NCBI RefSeq assembly: GCF_048128805.1
Contig: NC_136016.1
Coordinates: 13,074,676 to 13,138,675, forward strand
DNA: 64,000 nt
From: Centroberyx gerrardi
Taxonomy: Eukaryota > Chordata > Actinopteri > Beryciformes > Berycidae
Direction: 5' to 3'
A program made the position numbers and the translations under genes. Below the pieces are notes generated by a model, which saw only the letters and a program-made list of their open reading frames with translations, did not search any database and was not told the origin of the DNA. Of this stretch, positions 1 to 10,909 are shown piece after piece (positions within the stretch are counted from its first letter, which is position 1; each line of letters begins with the position of its first letter).

Positions 1-303
1 AGTTGTTCAAAATGAAATTAAACTAAATGTGCACATATCTTCAAATTCTGCAAATATTTATCCTGGAAATTAAAATCTCGATACACAATTATACATCATT
101 AATTTGGCAGCCGAGCTTTACTTATTCATTTTCTGAATGAGAAAGCACAGAATTCTGTTTCACTTTGCTCCCGTCACATTTGTAAACCTCAGCTATTGTC
201 AGCGCTCAAGTTGCACCTCTGCACTTTTCCATTATCTGCAGGAAATGGTGTGCCTTACTCAAGGGTATCGTAAGTGTCAGACATGATTTCCCTCTCTCTG
301 CAG
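1..303 (+). other. grn intron (3' part)
   Basis: AT-rich intronic sequence ending in a pyrimidine stretch and CAG at 301-303. No exon was seen. The N-terminal half of the first granulin domain must be further left. Confidence 0.8.
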
Positions 304-445
304 GCGGTGTGCTGTGAGGATAAGCGCCACTGCTGCCCCGAGGGAACCACGTGTGACCTTACTCACTCAAAGTGTTTGTCGGCCACACTAGAGGCCTTTC
401 CCATGCTGGAGAAACTGCCTGCCAGAAGGAGGGAGAATAAGCCAG
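304..445 (+). CDS. grn: grn exon: C-terminal half of a granulin domain plus linker
   Basis: Encodes AVCCEDKRHCCPEGTTCD and a basic linker (PARRRENKP). The acceptor is ctctctgcag and the donor is ag|gtgggc. It starts in phase 0 and ends in phase 1. Confidence 0.9.
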
Positions 446-3400
446 GTGGGCTATTCTGCATAGTAACAAATCAGATGGCAGCTCTCAGGGATGCAAAAAG
501 ATGCAGTTGAGACAAAACAACTAGCATCCTCAGGGCATAATGAATAGGTATAGATTCCACATTATTGGAAAACTGAAATTCCTCATCATGGAGCTAAATT
601 TAAAAAATAAAGGACCACTGTGACAAAATGACAATAATTTTATTTTGAGTCCTGCCTCTCTGTCTTGGGGAGCAGTCGTTGGTGGTTTGAACAAGCCAGA
701 CCTGCTACCTTTGCCAGAAAAGTTAATCCAGCAATGTAATATTCTACATGTGAAGGAGGCCAATGATACAATGAGCTCCAAATGTATTTTAGATTGCTCT
801 TTTTTCATGTGTACTGTACATGTGTTCTTATTACTTTGGATGTAAAATGATGCCTGATGACTATACAGTCGAACTACAGACTGTCTGCTTTGATATCTGG
901 ATATGTAGAGCCTAATTGGATAAGCAGTTAAGCAAATAAAACACTTTCACATGACACGATTTTCCCCTCGGTGCCAAAGCTATTTGTCCACATACTATTA
1001 GCAGTAGTTAAATTTTGCTGTTGTTACTCGGGTCTTAGCCTTCTACTTTCATGTTGGTCATATACTTTTCTCAGGCCAAAGAACCACTTGAAAAAACTCG
1101 GAAACTTGGAAAAAAAAATCCTTTGATGAGTGATAAGGTGAAAATAGGTCACTGAAGTCCTTCAATCTCTCTACGATATCGCAATAATAACTAATGAGCA
1201 TATTTCTCTCTATGGTCTTCGTGTTTATGTAGCTGCAGGCGTTGCATCAGTGACTTGCCCTGGTGGGAAGAGCAGTTGCCCAGATAGTACCACCTGCTGC
1301 TTACTAACCAGCGGAGACTATGGCTGCTGCCCATACCCAGAGGTATGTGTCGCTCCGTCACATTAATACAATGTAATAGAATTTATTATTGATGTTGTTA
1401 GATGTCCCCAATTTGGCAGGAGCTTCAGATTACAGCTCTTGATCGTTATTAAAGTGTAAATAAATGGCAAAAGAATGTAGCGAACTTTGACACAGCTGGT
1501 TCTGGTAGCTACCAATAAGGTTAGGATTTATCTGACCTTGATTGAATATTTACTGGTCAAACTGCATTTAGTTACAGCTTCAGATAAAGCTAGAGAAAAA
1601 CTGTCTAATCTTCCTTCCTCTCACAGTAGACGGTATTTGTAACAACTCATAATTTACCATATAATTTGTTCCTCTGCACCATAATTACAGAAATGAGGGT
1701 GCTGTAATTTACAGATAACCCCTAATTTTCTCCCTGTGATCCACTGTCATGTAAAGCAGTAGACTGGTGTAAACAGGCTGTAGGTATTTCAGAGCTGCTG
1801 CTTACAATCTTGAGGCAGAGAAAATGGATTTCTTTGATCAGCAAATCTCAAGGCAGTGAATATGGCGGCAAGAGGTCATAGACTGTGTTGTGCATTCTTG
1901 CGATTTATTTTCTCATACACACAGGCCCCAGTGTATTAGATCCACACAGTCCATTAGGTAATGACTGGGAGATGTATGCTCCGTTCATTTAGCAAGAAGA
2001 GTTTATTAAGGACTCTAATTTGGTCTGGTGTATTCCTTCATATTGGAATCTTTGGATTAATATCTTGCCATATATTAACACTATCAACACAATCTACTGT
2101 CCTGTATGGACCACAAATTTTGATAGCTGAAATTCTTCACATTCTGCACATTGATTTGTTGCACACAGTTGTTGCTGATATTTCACTGATACATGTTGCT
2201 CCTAGATATACTTCAGTGTAGGTAACAGGAGGATGCAAAGCAATGCTAACTCATATGTTGTTTGTTGTGAGATTTAGTTTGGTGTGAGATAGTTTCATAG
2301 TGTGAGACTGAAGCCAGGTGCGTTAGATTTAAACAACCTGGATGTACACAAGTGTCCTTAGTTGTGTAAAAACAACAAACTTCCATTCTTTGACTTATGT
2401 GTGATGTTTGAATCATGAACAGGCCGTGTGCTGCAGTGACCATCTCCACTGTTGCCCTGGCAACACAACATGTGACCTAGAGCATGAGATGTGCACGTCC
2501 GGTGAGACACAGGTCCCACTGTTGAAGAAGATCCCTGCTCTCCCCAATGATGGTGAGACGGTTATTACTATTAAGAGAAACTGAATCTTTTTCATATGTC
2601 TTTTCATGCTAATTTTAAGTTTGAGGACACTGTAAATTCAATTGAATGAATAAATTGAATCACAAAAAGCTCCTAGAGCTATAAAGCATTACACAAGATG
2701 AAAGTCGTATATTATGCATTTCTGCTTGAAGCATAGCTGGACAAGCATTTTCACTGACCTTGTGTCATTGTCACAAGTAATGATCATCAAACCCCTCGTC
2801 TGTCCTGACGTCTCTCCTTGTCAGTTGACTGTCCAGACAAGAAGTCGACGTGTCCTGACGAGACCACATGCTGCCAGATGGCCAACGGCACGTACGGCTG
2901 CTGTCCTATGCCAAAGGTGAGTAACCAGCTAACCTGCTCTAGGGCTGGACGTTCCTGGGAACCAGCTAGACCCAATGAGTTTGATCGGAGTTGGGCCCGA
3001 TTTCCCGCTTTGTTGGGTTTTTTATTCAAGTTTAAACAATTCTAGATTCTGTACAGTTCCATGTCGCATTCATGCCAATATTTTATAGTTCTTTCTGAAT
3101 ACAAGAAGAGGTTTGTGTTACACTGTGAGGAATTAACTTAAACGTATATGCATGTGTGTATTTGTATGGATATGATATATGTATACTGTATATATTCTTA
3201 TGTTTTGGAGGAAATCTATAGAGATGGTTTATGTTTTGTACCAAAAACCGTGATAAAAAGAGTAAAAAAAAAAAAAGAGCTAACTTTCTAAATTATAGGA
3301 CTTTTACTTACTTGTAGTGATCAAAAACAGCTCAATAAAGAACAGCCACGATTTGTAGAAAGTGATTTTCTCAAGACTGTGACAAAGCGTCCAGGTATAG

Positions 3401-6400
3401 ACGGCCTCACAATACAATAGATATGCTTTTAGGTTTGGTTCTGGTTTGGACGGAAATTTTGAAGGTGCAGCCGAGGCCAAGCTTGAATTTTCCAGGTCAA
3501 ACAGTTCCCTATTCTCAGCACAGTGACTCAGTACTGTGGTGATGACTTAAGAGTACATTGCATTCACTCACCAGTCAGCAGGAAATGTCACCGTTTTCAG
3601 CTGAAGAGCAGTTCTTTTTAGCAGACATTAATGAAATTGATTTCTTTTTCTGCTTGGATAGACAGAAGATTTGTTCTACACTTGTATATATTGTGTAGCT
3701 TTATATGGATCGGAGCAGCGCCATTGCAACCTATAAAACCTTATATTATAGATGGAACTTCACTTTCAATTCCCTATTGCTGAGGTGATCGTTCTTCAAG
3801 GGGAATTGATTAGGAGCTGGGCAGCATGAATTCACCATACTGATAATTATTGATTTACCTGTCCTCTTCCTCTAGGCGGTGTGTTGTTCGGACCACCTCC
3901 ACTGCTGTCCATCGGGCACCGAGTGTGACCTGGTCCACAGCACCTGTGTGTCGGCTCAGGGAGAAACCACCATGGCCATGAAGATCCCTGCCACTGTGAC
4001 GACACCCACAGCGGTACAGAACGCAGGTCAGAGTGAGATGGTTGTCACTGATGGAGAAAATCCATCTTAAAGCGGAATTCACATGCGGGAGTTAGTCTCA
4101 TGACATGTATTGCACAGTTCAGTCTAGATTTGTAAACATGAACAAGTCTCCACGTCAAAAGCTAGAAGCAAGAGAGTCCAAGGCCCTCTTGATCATGCAG
4201 TGTTTCCCACAGGTTGACAGTTTACTTGTGGTGATGTTGACTTGACACTGGACACAGCTTTTTTTTTTTTAGGTCAGACTGCGCACAGCAAGCAACAGCT
4301 GAGTGAGCGCCCTAGCCTCGCTAGATTAGTCTCTGGTGTGACAGAGAACATAACCTGATGCGAATCAGTTTAGATCAATTTCTATATATTGACCAACTTT
4401 TATTTTGTGGCAGCTGTGCCGATATGTGGTGGTGTGCTACAGATTAGCCTATGTATGGGAAACACTGTAGAAAATGATTAAAGTGGGGGCTCCAAATCTA
4501 CCTGCAGCCCAGCCAGGTAGATTTTGATGACATCACATGTTCAAATCATAGTTCTCTGGTTTCTGGCTTTGAAAGTTTTTCATGTTCACAAATATTGACC
4601 TGGCTGTCCTAGATCATTGCAATAACAAACTGCATATGAATCCTTCTGTTGATTTGTTTTCCCATTTTTAAATGGAACTTGTTTACATGGTTGTAGATAA
4701 TAATTGAGTTTATAATTTTCTGTTTATTTTTCAGTCCATTCTGTTCCCTGCAATGACTCTGTAGCCTGCGCTGAGGGAAACACCTGCTGTAAATCTTCAC
4801 AGGGGGAATGGGCCTGTTGCCCGCTACCTAAGGTACTAGCATAGTATTGTGTGTGTGTGTGAGTGAGACAGGCGGACTGTGACTGACCCTCTGTCTGGCT
4901 CCGCAGTGCTCAGCACATGACCTGATTTCTTAGATCATGCATATTTCATTCATTTGATCTCCACAAGTAGCCTCTCTGATGTGATTAACACAAACTGTGT
5001 AATGTATTTTAGTACTCCAATATTCAGTCTCACTGCATCTCCCTGTTTGACTGTCTGTTCATGGAGGGCAATGTGTTTCAAACAGCTTTCTGGTACTGTG
5101 CAGAATCTCTGCCCTACAAATCAAGTAGCACATCATCAAGAAAATATTTCATGTACCCACACACCCATTGTAGTTTGGTTTGACATGTTTTCAGTTGCTG
5201 AAAAAAACCCAATGTAGAAATAGACACGCCTACATGTAATGCAATTTTGTCAATATTGTGTAACCCTTCTACAATGTACTTGCTCCTCCTCATAGGCAGT
5301 GTGTTGTGAGGACCACCTGCACTGCTGTCCCCACGGCACCATTTGTAATCTGGCAGCCTCTACATGTGATGATCCCTCGGGCAATGCTATGATGCCCTGG
5401 CTCGGCAAGGTGCCCGCCTTCAGCTTACTGACTGATAACGTCAAGTGTGACACGTCCACATCGTGCCCAGGAAAAGCCACCTGCTGCAAGACCCCCGCTG
5501 GAGACTGGGCCTGCTGTCCTCTGCCTGAGGTAGTAGGGGACTGGAAGGGTGACGTTGCTGCTGGTCTTTTAATTATGGGTGGATTACAACGTTCCTTCTT
5601 CATTCTTTGAGAAGTGGAAGGCCACCACTGCTAGACAAAATGTGGGAAGAAAAAACACATGATTTAGCCCATTATCCCCTGACGGACACACAAGTATAGG
5701 ACCAGTGAATTGAATTTCCACTTTTATCAAAATGAAGAATGCAAACAATAATAGTTTTAGGACTGCAACCCACATTAGAATCAAACGACCTAAAGTATGA
5801 TGATTGTGGAGCCAAAACTACAATACATCATCCCAAAAAAACAAAATAGGGAAAATGCTTTATTTATACACGCATGCTTTAAGAGTTTGACTTAGAAGTG
5901 TTGGTAAACATACATACAGAACTGTATGTTATTTGCCATCTATAACAAACAAACCTCTTACAGCCTCAAAATATATGCAAAACTCATATTTACTCATCAC
6001 AGACATTGTATCAAATGTTCATGCAATTAATTTCAGAGCAAAAATGCATAAATTCAAGAAATTGCTAGGTAAATGAACCCAATGCTGGGTTGACAGGGTT
6101 TAAACAGGGTGATTTTATTGCAATTATAGATTTGGCCCTTAAAACTTTATTATATCCACAATAAAATTATGCTTTGGTATGATGTACATACTCAATAACT
6201 CAGTACAACACAAAACCAAATGAAAATCAGATGAACATCACACTTGTGGTCTCAAGTGAACTGTTCCCTCCAACATTTTACACTATAAAGGAAATGATTT
6301 CTTAAACCAGTGAGTAACTTCATGATTATTCATCTGTGAGAATCTTTGAATTGAAAATGAGGCTGGGTTAGGAAAAACAAAAAGTGCTCCTGAGAACTTA

Positions 6401-9400
6401 ATTGACTCTCGTATAATGAATGCAGCAAAGTTGATCCTTTTGATTTTTTAAGTGGTTTAACATTTGAAGTTATAGCAAAGTTCTATCATTGTTTCCATTT
6501 TATGTAAGGAGCACCGAGAAGAGAGAATTTCTGAAATCCATGCCATCTATTTTCAGTCTATATTCTGTGTGCGTAGGCTGTATGCTGCGACGACCACGTC
6601 CACTGCTGCCCACACGGCACAGTGTGTAACCTGGAGGCTGAGACCTGTGACGACCCCTCGGGCTCCATGCCCTCCCTGCCCTGGGTGGAGAAGGTGTCCA
6701 CTCTGACCATGGAAGGGCACGATGAGAAATGCGACAGGCAAACCATGTGTCCGGGAGGAACCACCTGCTGCAAGCAGAACTCTGGGCACTGGGCATGCTG
6801 CCCCCTACCTCAAGTCAGTATCTCCTTCAGTGTGTAAGGCCATATTGAGCATATGTCAGGGTGTGTTTTAAAGTTTCAACTGGTTTAAGGGTATGGTTCC
6901 TTTAGTAGAGTTTAGAGTTGGAGTCAATTCAATAAAGTAAAAATGTCAGTTGTAATTGCAGTTAATTTTCTAATGGTAGAACATTCATTCTCAGTTCGTT
7001 GTTAATAGGTTAAATAGAGCAACCTTCTCATGCATGCCAAAGATTTTTTAATATTGAGTCTTTAAGAAAATTGACTTCTTTATTGAAGTGGATGAGATGA
7101 GACAGTCCAATGTGATATTTTAAGTGTTTATTCTTGCAATTTATTCAGACATAACACAATAAACTTCCATTATAAACTCGGTGATCAAAGCAAAAACAAA
7201 GGAAAATGAGGAAAATCACTGCATGGGATACATTGATTTGTATGTTATTTAAATGTCAAGTCATGTTGCTTTAAATCTGTGACTGCCCCTTAGATCCTAC
7301 ATCTGAGAGGGATTTCTTGTGACATAAAAGAGCTATTCATTCTTGTTCTTCGCAGGCTGTGTGCTGTAATGATCATGAGCACTGCTGCCCCAAAGGCTAC
7401 AAGTGTAATGTGGCCCAGCAGACTTGTGACAAACCTGGTGACCTCAGCCTCCCCTGGGTCCAGAAGATACCGGCCCTGCAGAGGGAGCCCATCCAGGCTG
7501 TTGCCAGTTCACCCCGCCCAGCCAAGAACATGTGTGACGCCCAGACCAGCTGCCCCAAGGACACTACCTGCTGCTTCATGAACAAGGCCCGCAAGTGGGG
7601 CTGCTGCCCTCTGCCAAAGGTAAGAGTGATGACTGAAGATGATGATTTCACAGCCTCGCACCCTATCAAGCTCTACACTTCAGTGATTAGTGCCCATCAG
7701 TCCTTCAGTCCATCAGGATCCTGTGAAGGTATTTATGCCTAGAAACACTTGGGAGGCATTTGTAACTAGGTTGGTCACTGAAGAGCCTCCAGAAAATGCC
7801 CATCATGTAGTAGACATCATTAGTGCTGAAATGATTAATTGATTAGACAGAAAATTAATGTATTCTAATTCGTTTTAGTCATTTATCAAGTAAAAATACC
7901 AAAGATTTACTGGTTACAGCTTCACAAATACTAAGATTTGCTTGCTTTTCTCCATTTCATATCATTATAAAATAAATTATTTTGGGGTTTTTGGCTGCTG
8001 GTCAGACTAATTAAGCAAGTTGAAGAATCACATTGGGCTCTGGTGACTTGTGATAGGCATTGGTCATTATTTTTGACATTTTATAGACTAAATGATTAAT
8101 CGATTAATTGAAAAAACAATCAATAGATGAATCGATAATGAAAATAATCTGTAGACATCATTAGTGATTGGGTGGGAGTTGTTGAGAATTTGTGAACGAA
8201 AGAATCACAGCACCTTTCCTGGTCCTCAGGCGGTCTGTTGTACTGAGGGAGACCACTGCTGCCCCAGCGGCTACACCTGTGATGCCCACCGGTCCTCCTG
8301 CTCAAAGGGCCACCATGCCATCCCCTGGTACACCAAGCAGAGAGCCCTCACCCAGCCTGGCACCGTGGCAGATGTCAAATGTGACGACAAGAGCAGCTGC
8401 GCCTCAGGGACGACCTGCTGTAAGCTGCCAACAGGAGAGTGGGGCTGCTGCCCTCTGGTCAAGGTGCTGCACCGCAATGACTTTTCATTTTGAATAGGTT
8501 GTTAACTCGATGTAAGATCATGTATTTTAGTAACTGTGTGATAGCTCTTTAAAATGCATGCTTGTTATTTGCTCTGATGAACAGACATTGATCAAAATTA
8601 AGTGGAGGAACATTTAATAGGACAGCTCAGGTTTTAGGGAAGCCTACCTGATTTATAGTAGCCCTTTAGTCCATCTTAAAAGCACTTGCACTGACGTATT
8701 GGTTTTTGAAATCCAAGCTTGAAAGATTGTGAGGATTTATTACCAGTTGTAGTACAAGTCAATAGGGCTTAAAGCAATTTTCCTGTAAAATCACAAGCAG
8801 CATATTCCAAACAGTTGCATTACTTATTTTTAGCCCCATTGTTTTGCACTAGGATTACTAACTAATACTCTTTAATGTCTCAAACCCCAAAATACTGGTT
8901 TAAGTGCTTTGCTTTGTTGGTTCATGATTTAAAAAGCCTACTTAGAAACCTGGAAGATCCTTTTAACATTAAGGATGGGCTTGCATTACACACGGTCTCC
9001 CTCAAGCTGATGGATTGGATTGGATTTCAGCATGCCAAAACACATGCCAAATGTAAATTAGAGTTAGTGACCTGGCGTTTCCTTTGTTGGCAGCACAAGA
9101 TGAAACACGCATCCACCCGTGTAAAGCTAAAATTCACCTGATTTGCTTTTCAGCGAGACATATCTCCTATCACCAAACCCTAACCACCATTGTGGTTCAG
9201 TACAAATTTACAGCCCTTGTCAGAAGGCAGAATGACTTGCAGCAGCATTAACTGCTGAATGGCTTCACTTGTGAATGTATTGAGAATGTTAAATTCTGAT
9301 ATGTTATCAGATACTAGATTCTGTCTCGTCCTCTCTCCTGCTCCACAGGCGGTGTGCTGTGAGGACCATGAGCACTGCTGCCCCCAGGGCTACACCTGCA

Positions 9401-10909
9401 ACATGCAGACTGGAACCTGTGAGAAGAAGGCCCACGATCTGCTCGTCCACACCCTCCCCCTGAGCAGAGTGGTAGAGTCCAAGCAGAGGGACACCGAGGA
9501 GGAGGACGTACCATGTGATAGTACAGGGGAGTTTCGCTGCCCCAAGCAGGACACGTGCTGCAAGACCTCGGCCACAGAGTGGGCATGCTGCCCCTCACCC
9601 AAGGTATAGATTATGAGAGTGTGTCTGTTGACATAATTTGATCATTTTCTTGTGAAAAATAGATTTGGTAAACATTCTATGTTGATTTAATTTGCAACGG
9701 TGTCTCTTCTGGCTCTGTCCTCTGGAATGTGGATAATGTGACCAGTGAACATTGTCACATGCTCCAAAGCGACTCTGTAGGCTGCTATAGCCAGTAGTGT
9801 AGCCTTTTCTATTATTCCGCCTTGTTGAACACCCTGTCCCACTGTGCTCCCATTCAGTACTCTGTATAGTTCCATTATTCTTTCATATTCCAGATCATTT
9901 ATGTTTGAGAGCAAAGTGTTTTCCATATGCCTGGAGGGAAATTAGCAGTGAATCAGATCTCATGGTTTTATTAAAAATGAATGTAATATATAAAAATATA
10001 CAGTGGGAAATGGGAAATAATGATCAATCTATCAGTTAAACAAGCTTTAAAACATGAAATAGTCAGGTGGATGTTCTACATAAATTGCTGTTGGATTTGT
10101 GTGGCTTCAGTTTTTTCCTGAAGAGAAACACTAGCACTGCAAGCTTACAGCAAGTTGTCTTTTTGATTTGGTCCCAGTAGCTTGTCTGAATTAGACAACG
10201 ATAAGTCATGTTCAGCCTATAGAGAACTTGGCAACAATTTTGGTTAACGTATTCATGGGACATTCATTATTTCAGTTTTAGTGTAGCCTTATTATTGATA
10301 AATCTGTAATGCACCTGGTCTGGTAGTAACCTAAAGGTTTGGTGAAGCAGCTTTTGACTGGAGGTTTGCAGGCTTGAATACCCAGATTGGCTGGGAAAAT
10401 GTTGGTGGGGAAAATGAATAACTAGTATCATAAAATGAGTAACACTCTCCCCTCCCTCCACAACCACCGTCCCATCAGCCCCCTTTGCTCCAGTGGAGTG
10501 TATCCTTGTGTGAACATGAATCAGGGCAGTGCTGAAAAAGAAAATATGTACAATATGACTCTTGTTACAGGCATGTTACTAAAGTAATAGCTGCAGGTGA
10601 CATTTCATATTGTAAAAGTCATAGTCAGACTTGCTTGTTTTTATGTCCTTTTTTCTACATGATCAGTATCTGAACACTTTAAAGCCTCTCATTCAGCCTT
10701 TAATGTTAACTGATTGTGTAAAACTCTGGAAAAGCTTAATCTAACTGCTTTTCTTCTGGCAGGCCGTCTGCTGTGCTGACTCAAAGCACTGCTGTCCTGC
10801 AGGATACTCATGTGACCTGGCGGCCGGAGGTTGCACCCAGCGAACCCAGCCAATCTGGGACACTTCCTTCTGGGACAAAAAGAGAAACTTTGTCCCCCTT
10901 GGACTTTAA
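304..10909 (+). CDS. grn: progranulin (granulin precursor), 3' part of gene, 12 coding exons
   Basis: Progranulin is a secreted, lysosome-targeted glycoprotein cut into about 6-kDa granulin peptides that act in growth, inflammation and lysosomal function. Joined exons 304-445, 1239-1342, 2423-2552, 2825-2916, 3876-4026, 4735-4832, 5296-5529, 6577-6813, 7356-7619, 8230-8463, 9349-9603 and 10763-10909 give 695 residues plus stop in one frame. They hold eight complete granulin domains, each with the 12-Cys pattern C-C-CC-CC-CC-CC-C-C, preceded by the C-terminal half of a ninth. The signature AVCC.D..HCCP recurs nine times. The signal peptide and earlier domains lie left of the window. Introns inside domains are phase 0 (before AVCC); introns between domains, where present, are phase 1. 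Human progranulin has 7.5 domains, so this is a long teleost form. I cannot tell grna from grnb. The last residues are VPLGL, not the QLL of human progranulin. Confidence 0.95.
1239..1342 (+). CDS. grn: grn exon: N-terminal half of granulin domain 1
   Basis: Too short to stand out as an open frame. Encodes CPGGKSSCPDSTTCC...YGCCPYPE. The acceptor is gctgcag and the donor is gag|gtatgt, phase 1 to 0. Confidence 0.9.
2423..2552 (+). CDS. grn: grn exon: C-terminal half of granulin domain 1
   Basis: Encodes AVCCSDHLHCCPGNTTCD and the linker LLKKIPALPND. The donor is gatg|gtgaga, ending in phase 1. Confidence 0.92.
2825..2916 (+). CDS. grn: grn exon: N-terminal half of granulin domain 2
   Basis: Encodes DCPDKKSTCPDETTCC...YGCCPMPK. 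The acceptor is ttgtcag and the donor is aag|gtgagt. Confidence 0.92.
3876..4026 (+). CDS. grn: grn exon: C-terminal half of granulin domain 2
   Basis: Encodes AVCCSDHLHCCPSGTECD and a Thr-rich linker. The acceptor is cctctag and the donor is gcag|gtcaga, ending in phase 1. Confidence 0.92.
4735..4832 (+). CDS. grn: grn exon: N-terminal half of granulin domain 3
   Basis: Encodes VPCNDSVACAEGNTCC...WACCPLPK. The acceptor is tttttcag and the donor is aag|gtacta. Confidence 0.92.
5296..5529 (+). CDS. grn: grn fused exon: end of domain 3 plus start of domain 4
   Basis: This is the first of five exons that run across a domain boundary without an intron. It encodes AVCCEDHLHCCPHGTICN, the linker CDDPSGNAMMPWLGKVPAF, then CDTSTSCPGKATCC...WACCPLPE. 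It is 78 codons long and in phase 0 at both ends. Confidence 0.95.
6577..6813 (+). CDS. grn: grn fused exon: end of domain 4 plus start of domain 5
   Basis: Encodes AVCCDDHVHCCPHGTVCN, the linker CDDPSGSMPSLPWVEKV, then CDRQTMCPGGTTCC...WACCPLPQ. It is 79 codons, phase 0/0, and most like the preceding fused exon. Confidence 0.95.
7356..7619 (+). CDS. grn: grn fused exon: end of domain 5 plus start of domain 6
   Basis: Encodes AVCCNDHEHCCPKGYKCN, a longer linker (LPWVQKIPALQREP), then CDAQTSCPKDTTCC...WGCCPLPK. It is 88 codons, phase 0/0. Confidence 0.95.
7826..8150. mobile_element. teleost interspersed repeat in a grn intron, with 16-bp direct repeats
   Basis: The AT-rich element begins ctgaaatgattaattgatta and ends near gattaatcgattaattg plus aatcgataatgaaaataatc. 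I recognise it as a widespread percomorph repeat, but its class is uncertain. It is flanked by perfect 16-bp copies of GTAGACATCATTAGTG at 7810-7825 and 8151-8166. Confidence 0.7.
8230..8463 (+). CDS. grn: grn fused exon: end of domain 6 plus start of domain 7
   Basis: Encodes AVCCTEGDHCCPSGYTCD, a linker, then CDDKSSCASGTTCC...WGCCPLVK. It is 78 codons, phase 0/0. The acceptor is gtcctcag. Confidence 0.95.
9349..9603 (+). CDS. grn: grn fused exon: end of domain 7 plus start of domain 8
   Basis: Encodes AVCCEDHEHCCPQGYTCN, an acidic linker (KQRDTEEEDVP), then CDSTGEFRCPKQDTCC...WACCPSPK. It is 85 codons, phase 0/0. Confidence 0.95.
10763..10909 (+). CDS. grn: grn terminal exon: end of domain 8, C-terminal tail and stop
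   Basis: Encodes AVCCADSKHCCPAGYSCD and a tail ending KKRNFVPLGL, then TAA at 10907-10909. The acceptor is ttctggcag. Confidence 0.95.
   Translation, partial: AVCCADSKHCCPAGYSCDLAAGGCTQRTQPIWDTSFWDKKRNFVPLGL

Noticed and set aside
1961..2221. 86-codon frame in a grn intron
   Set aside because: It is hydrophobic by composition only and lies between two well-defined grn exons, with no family signal.
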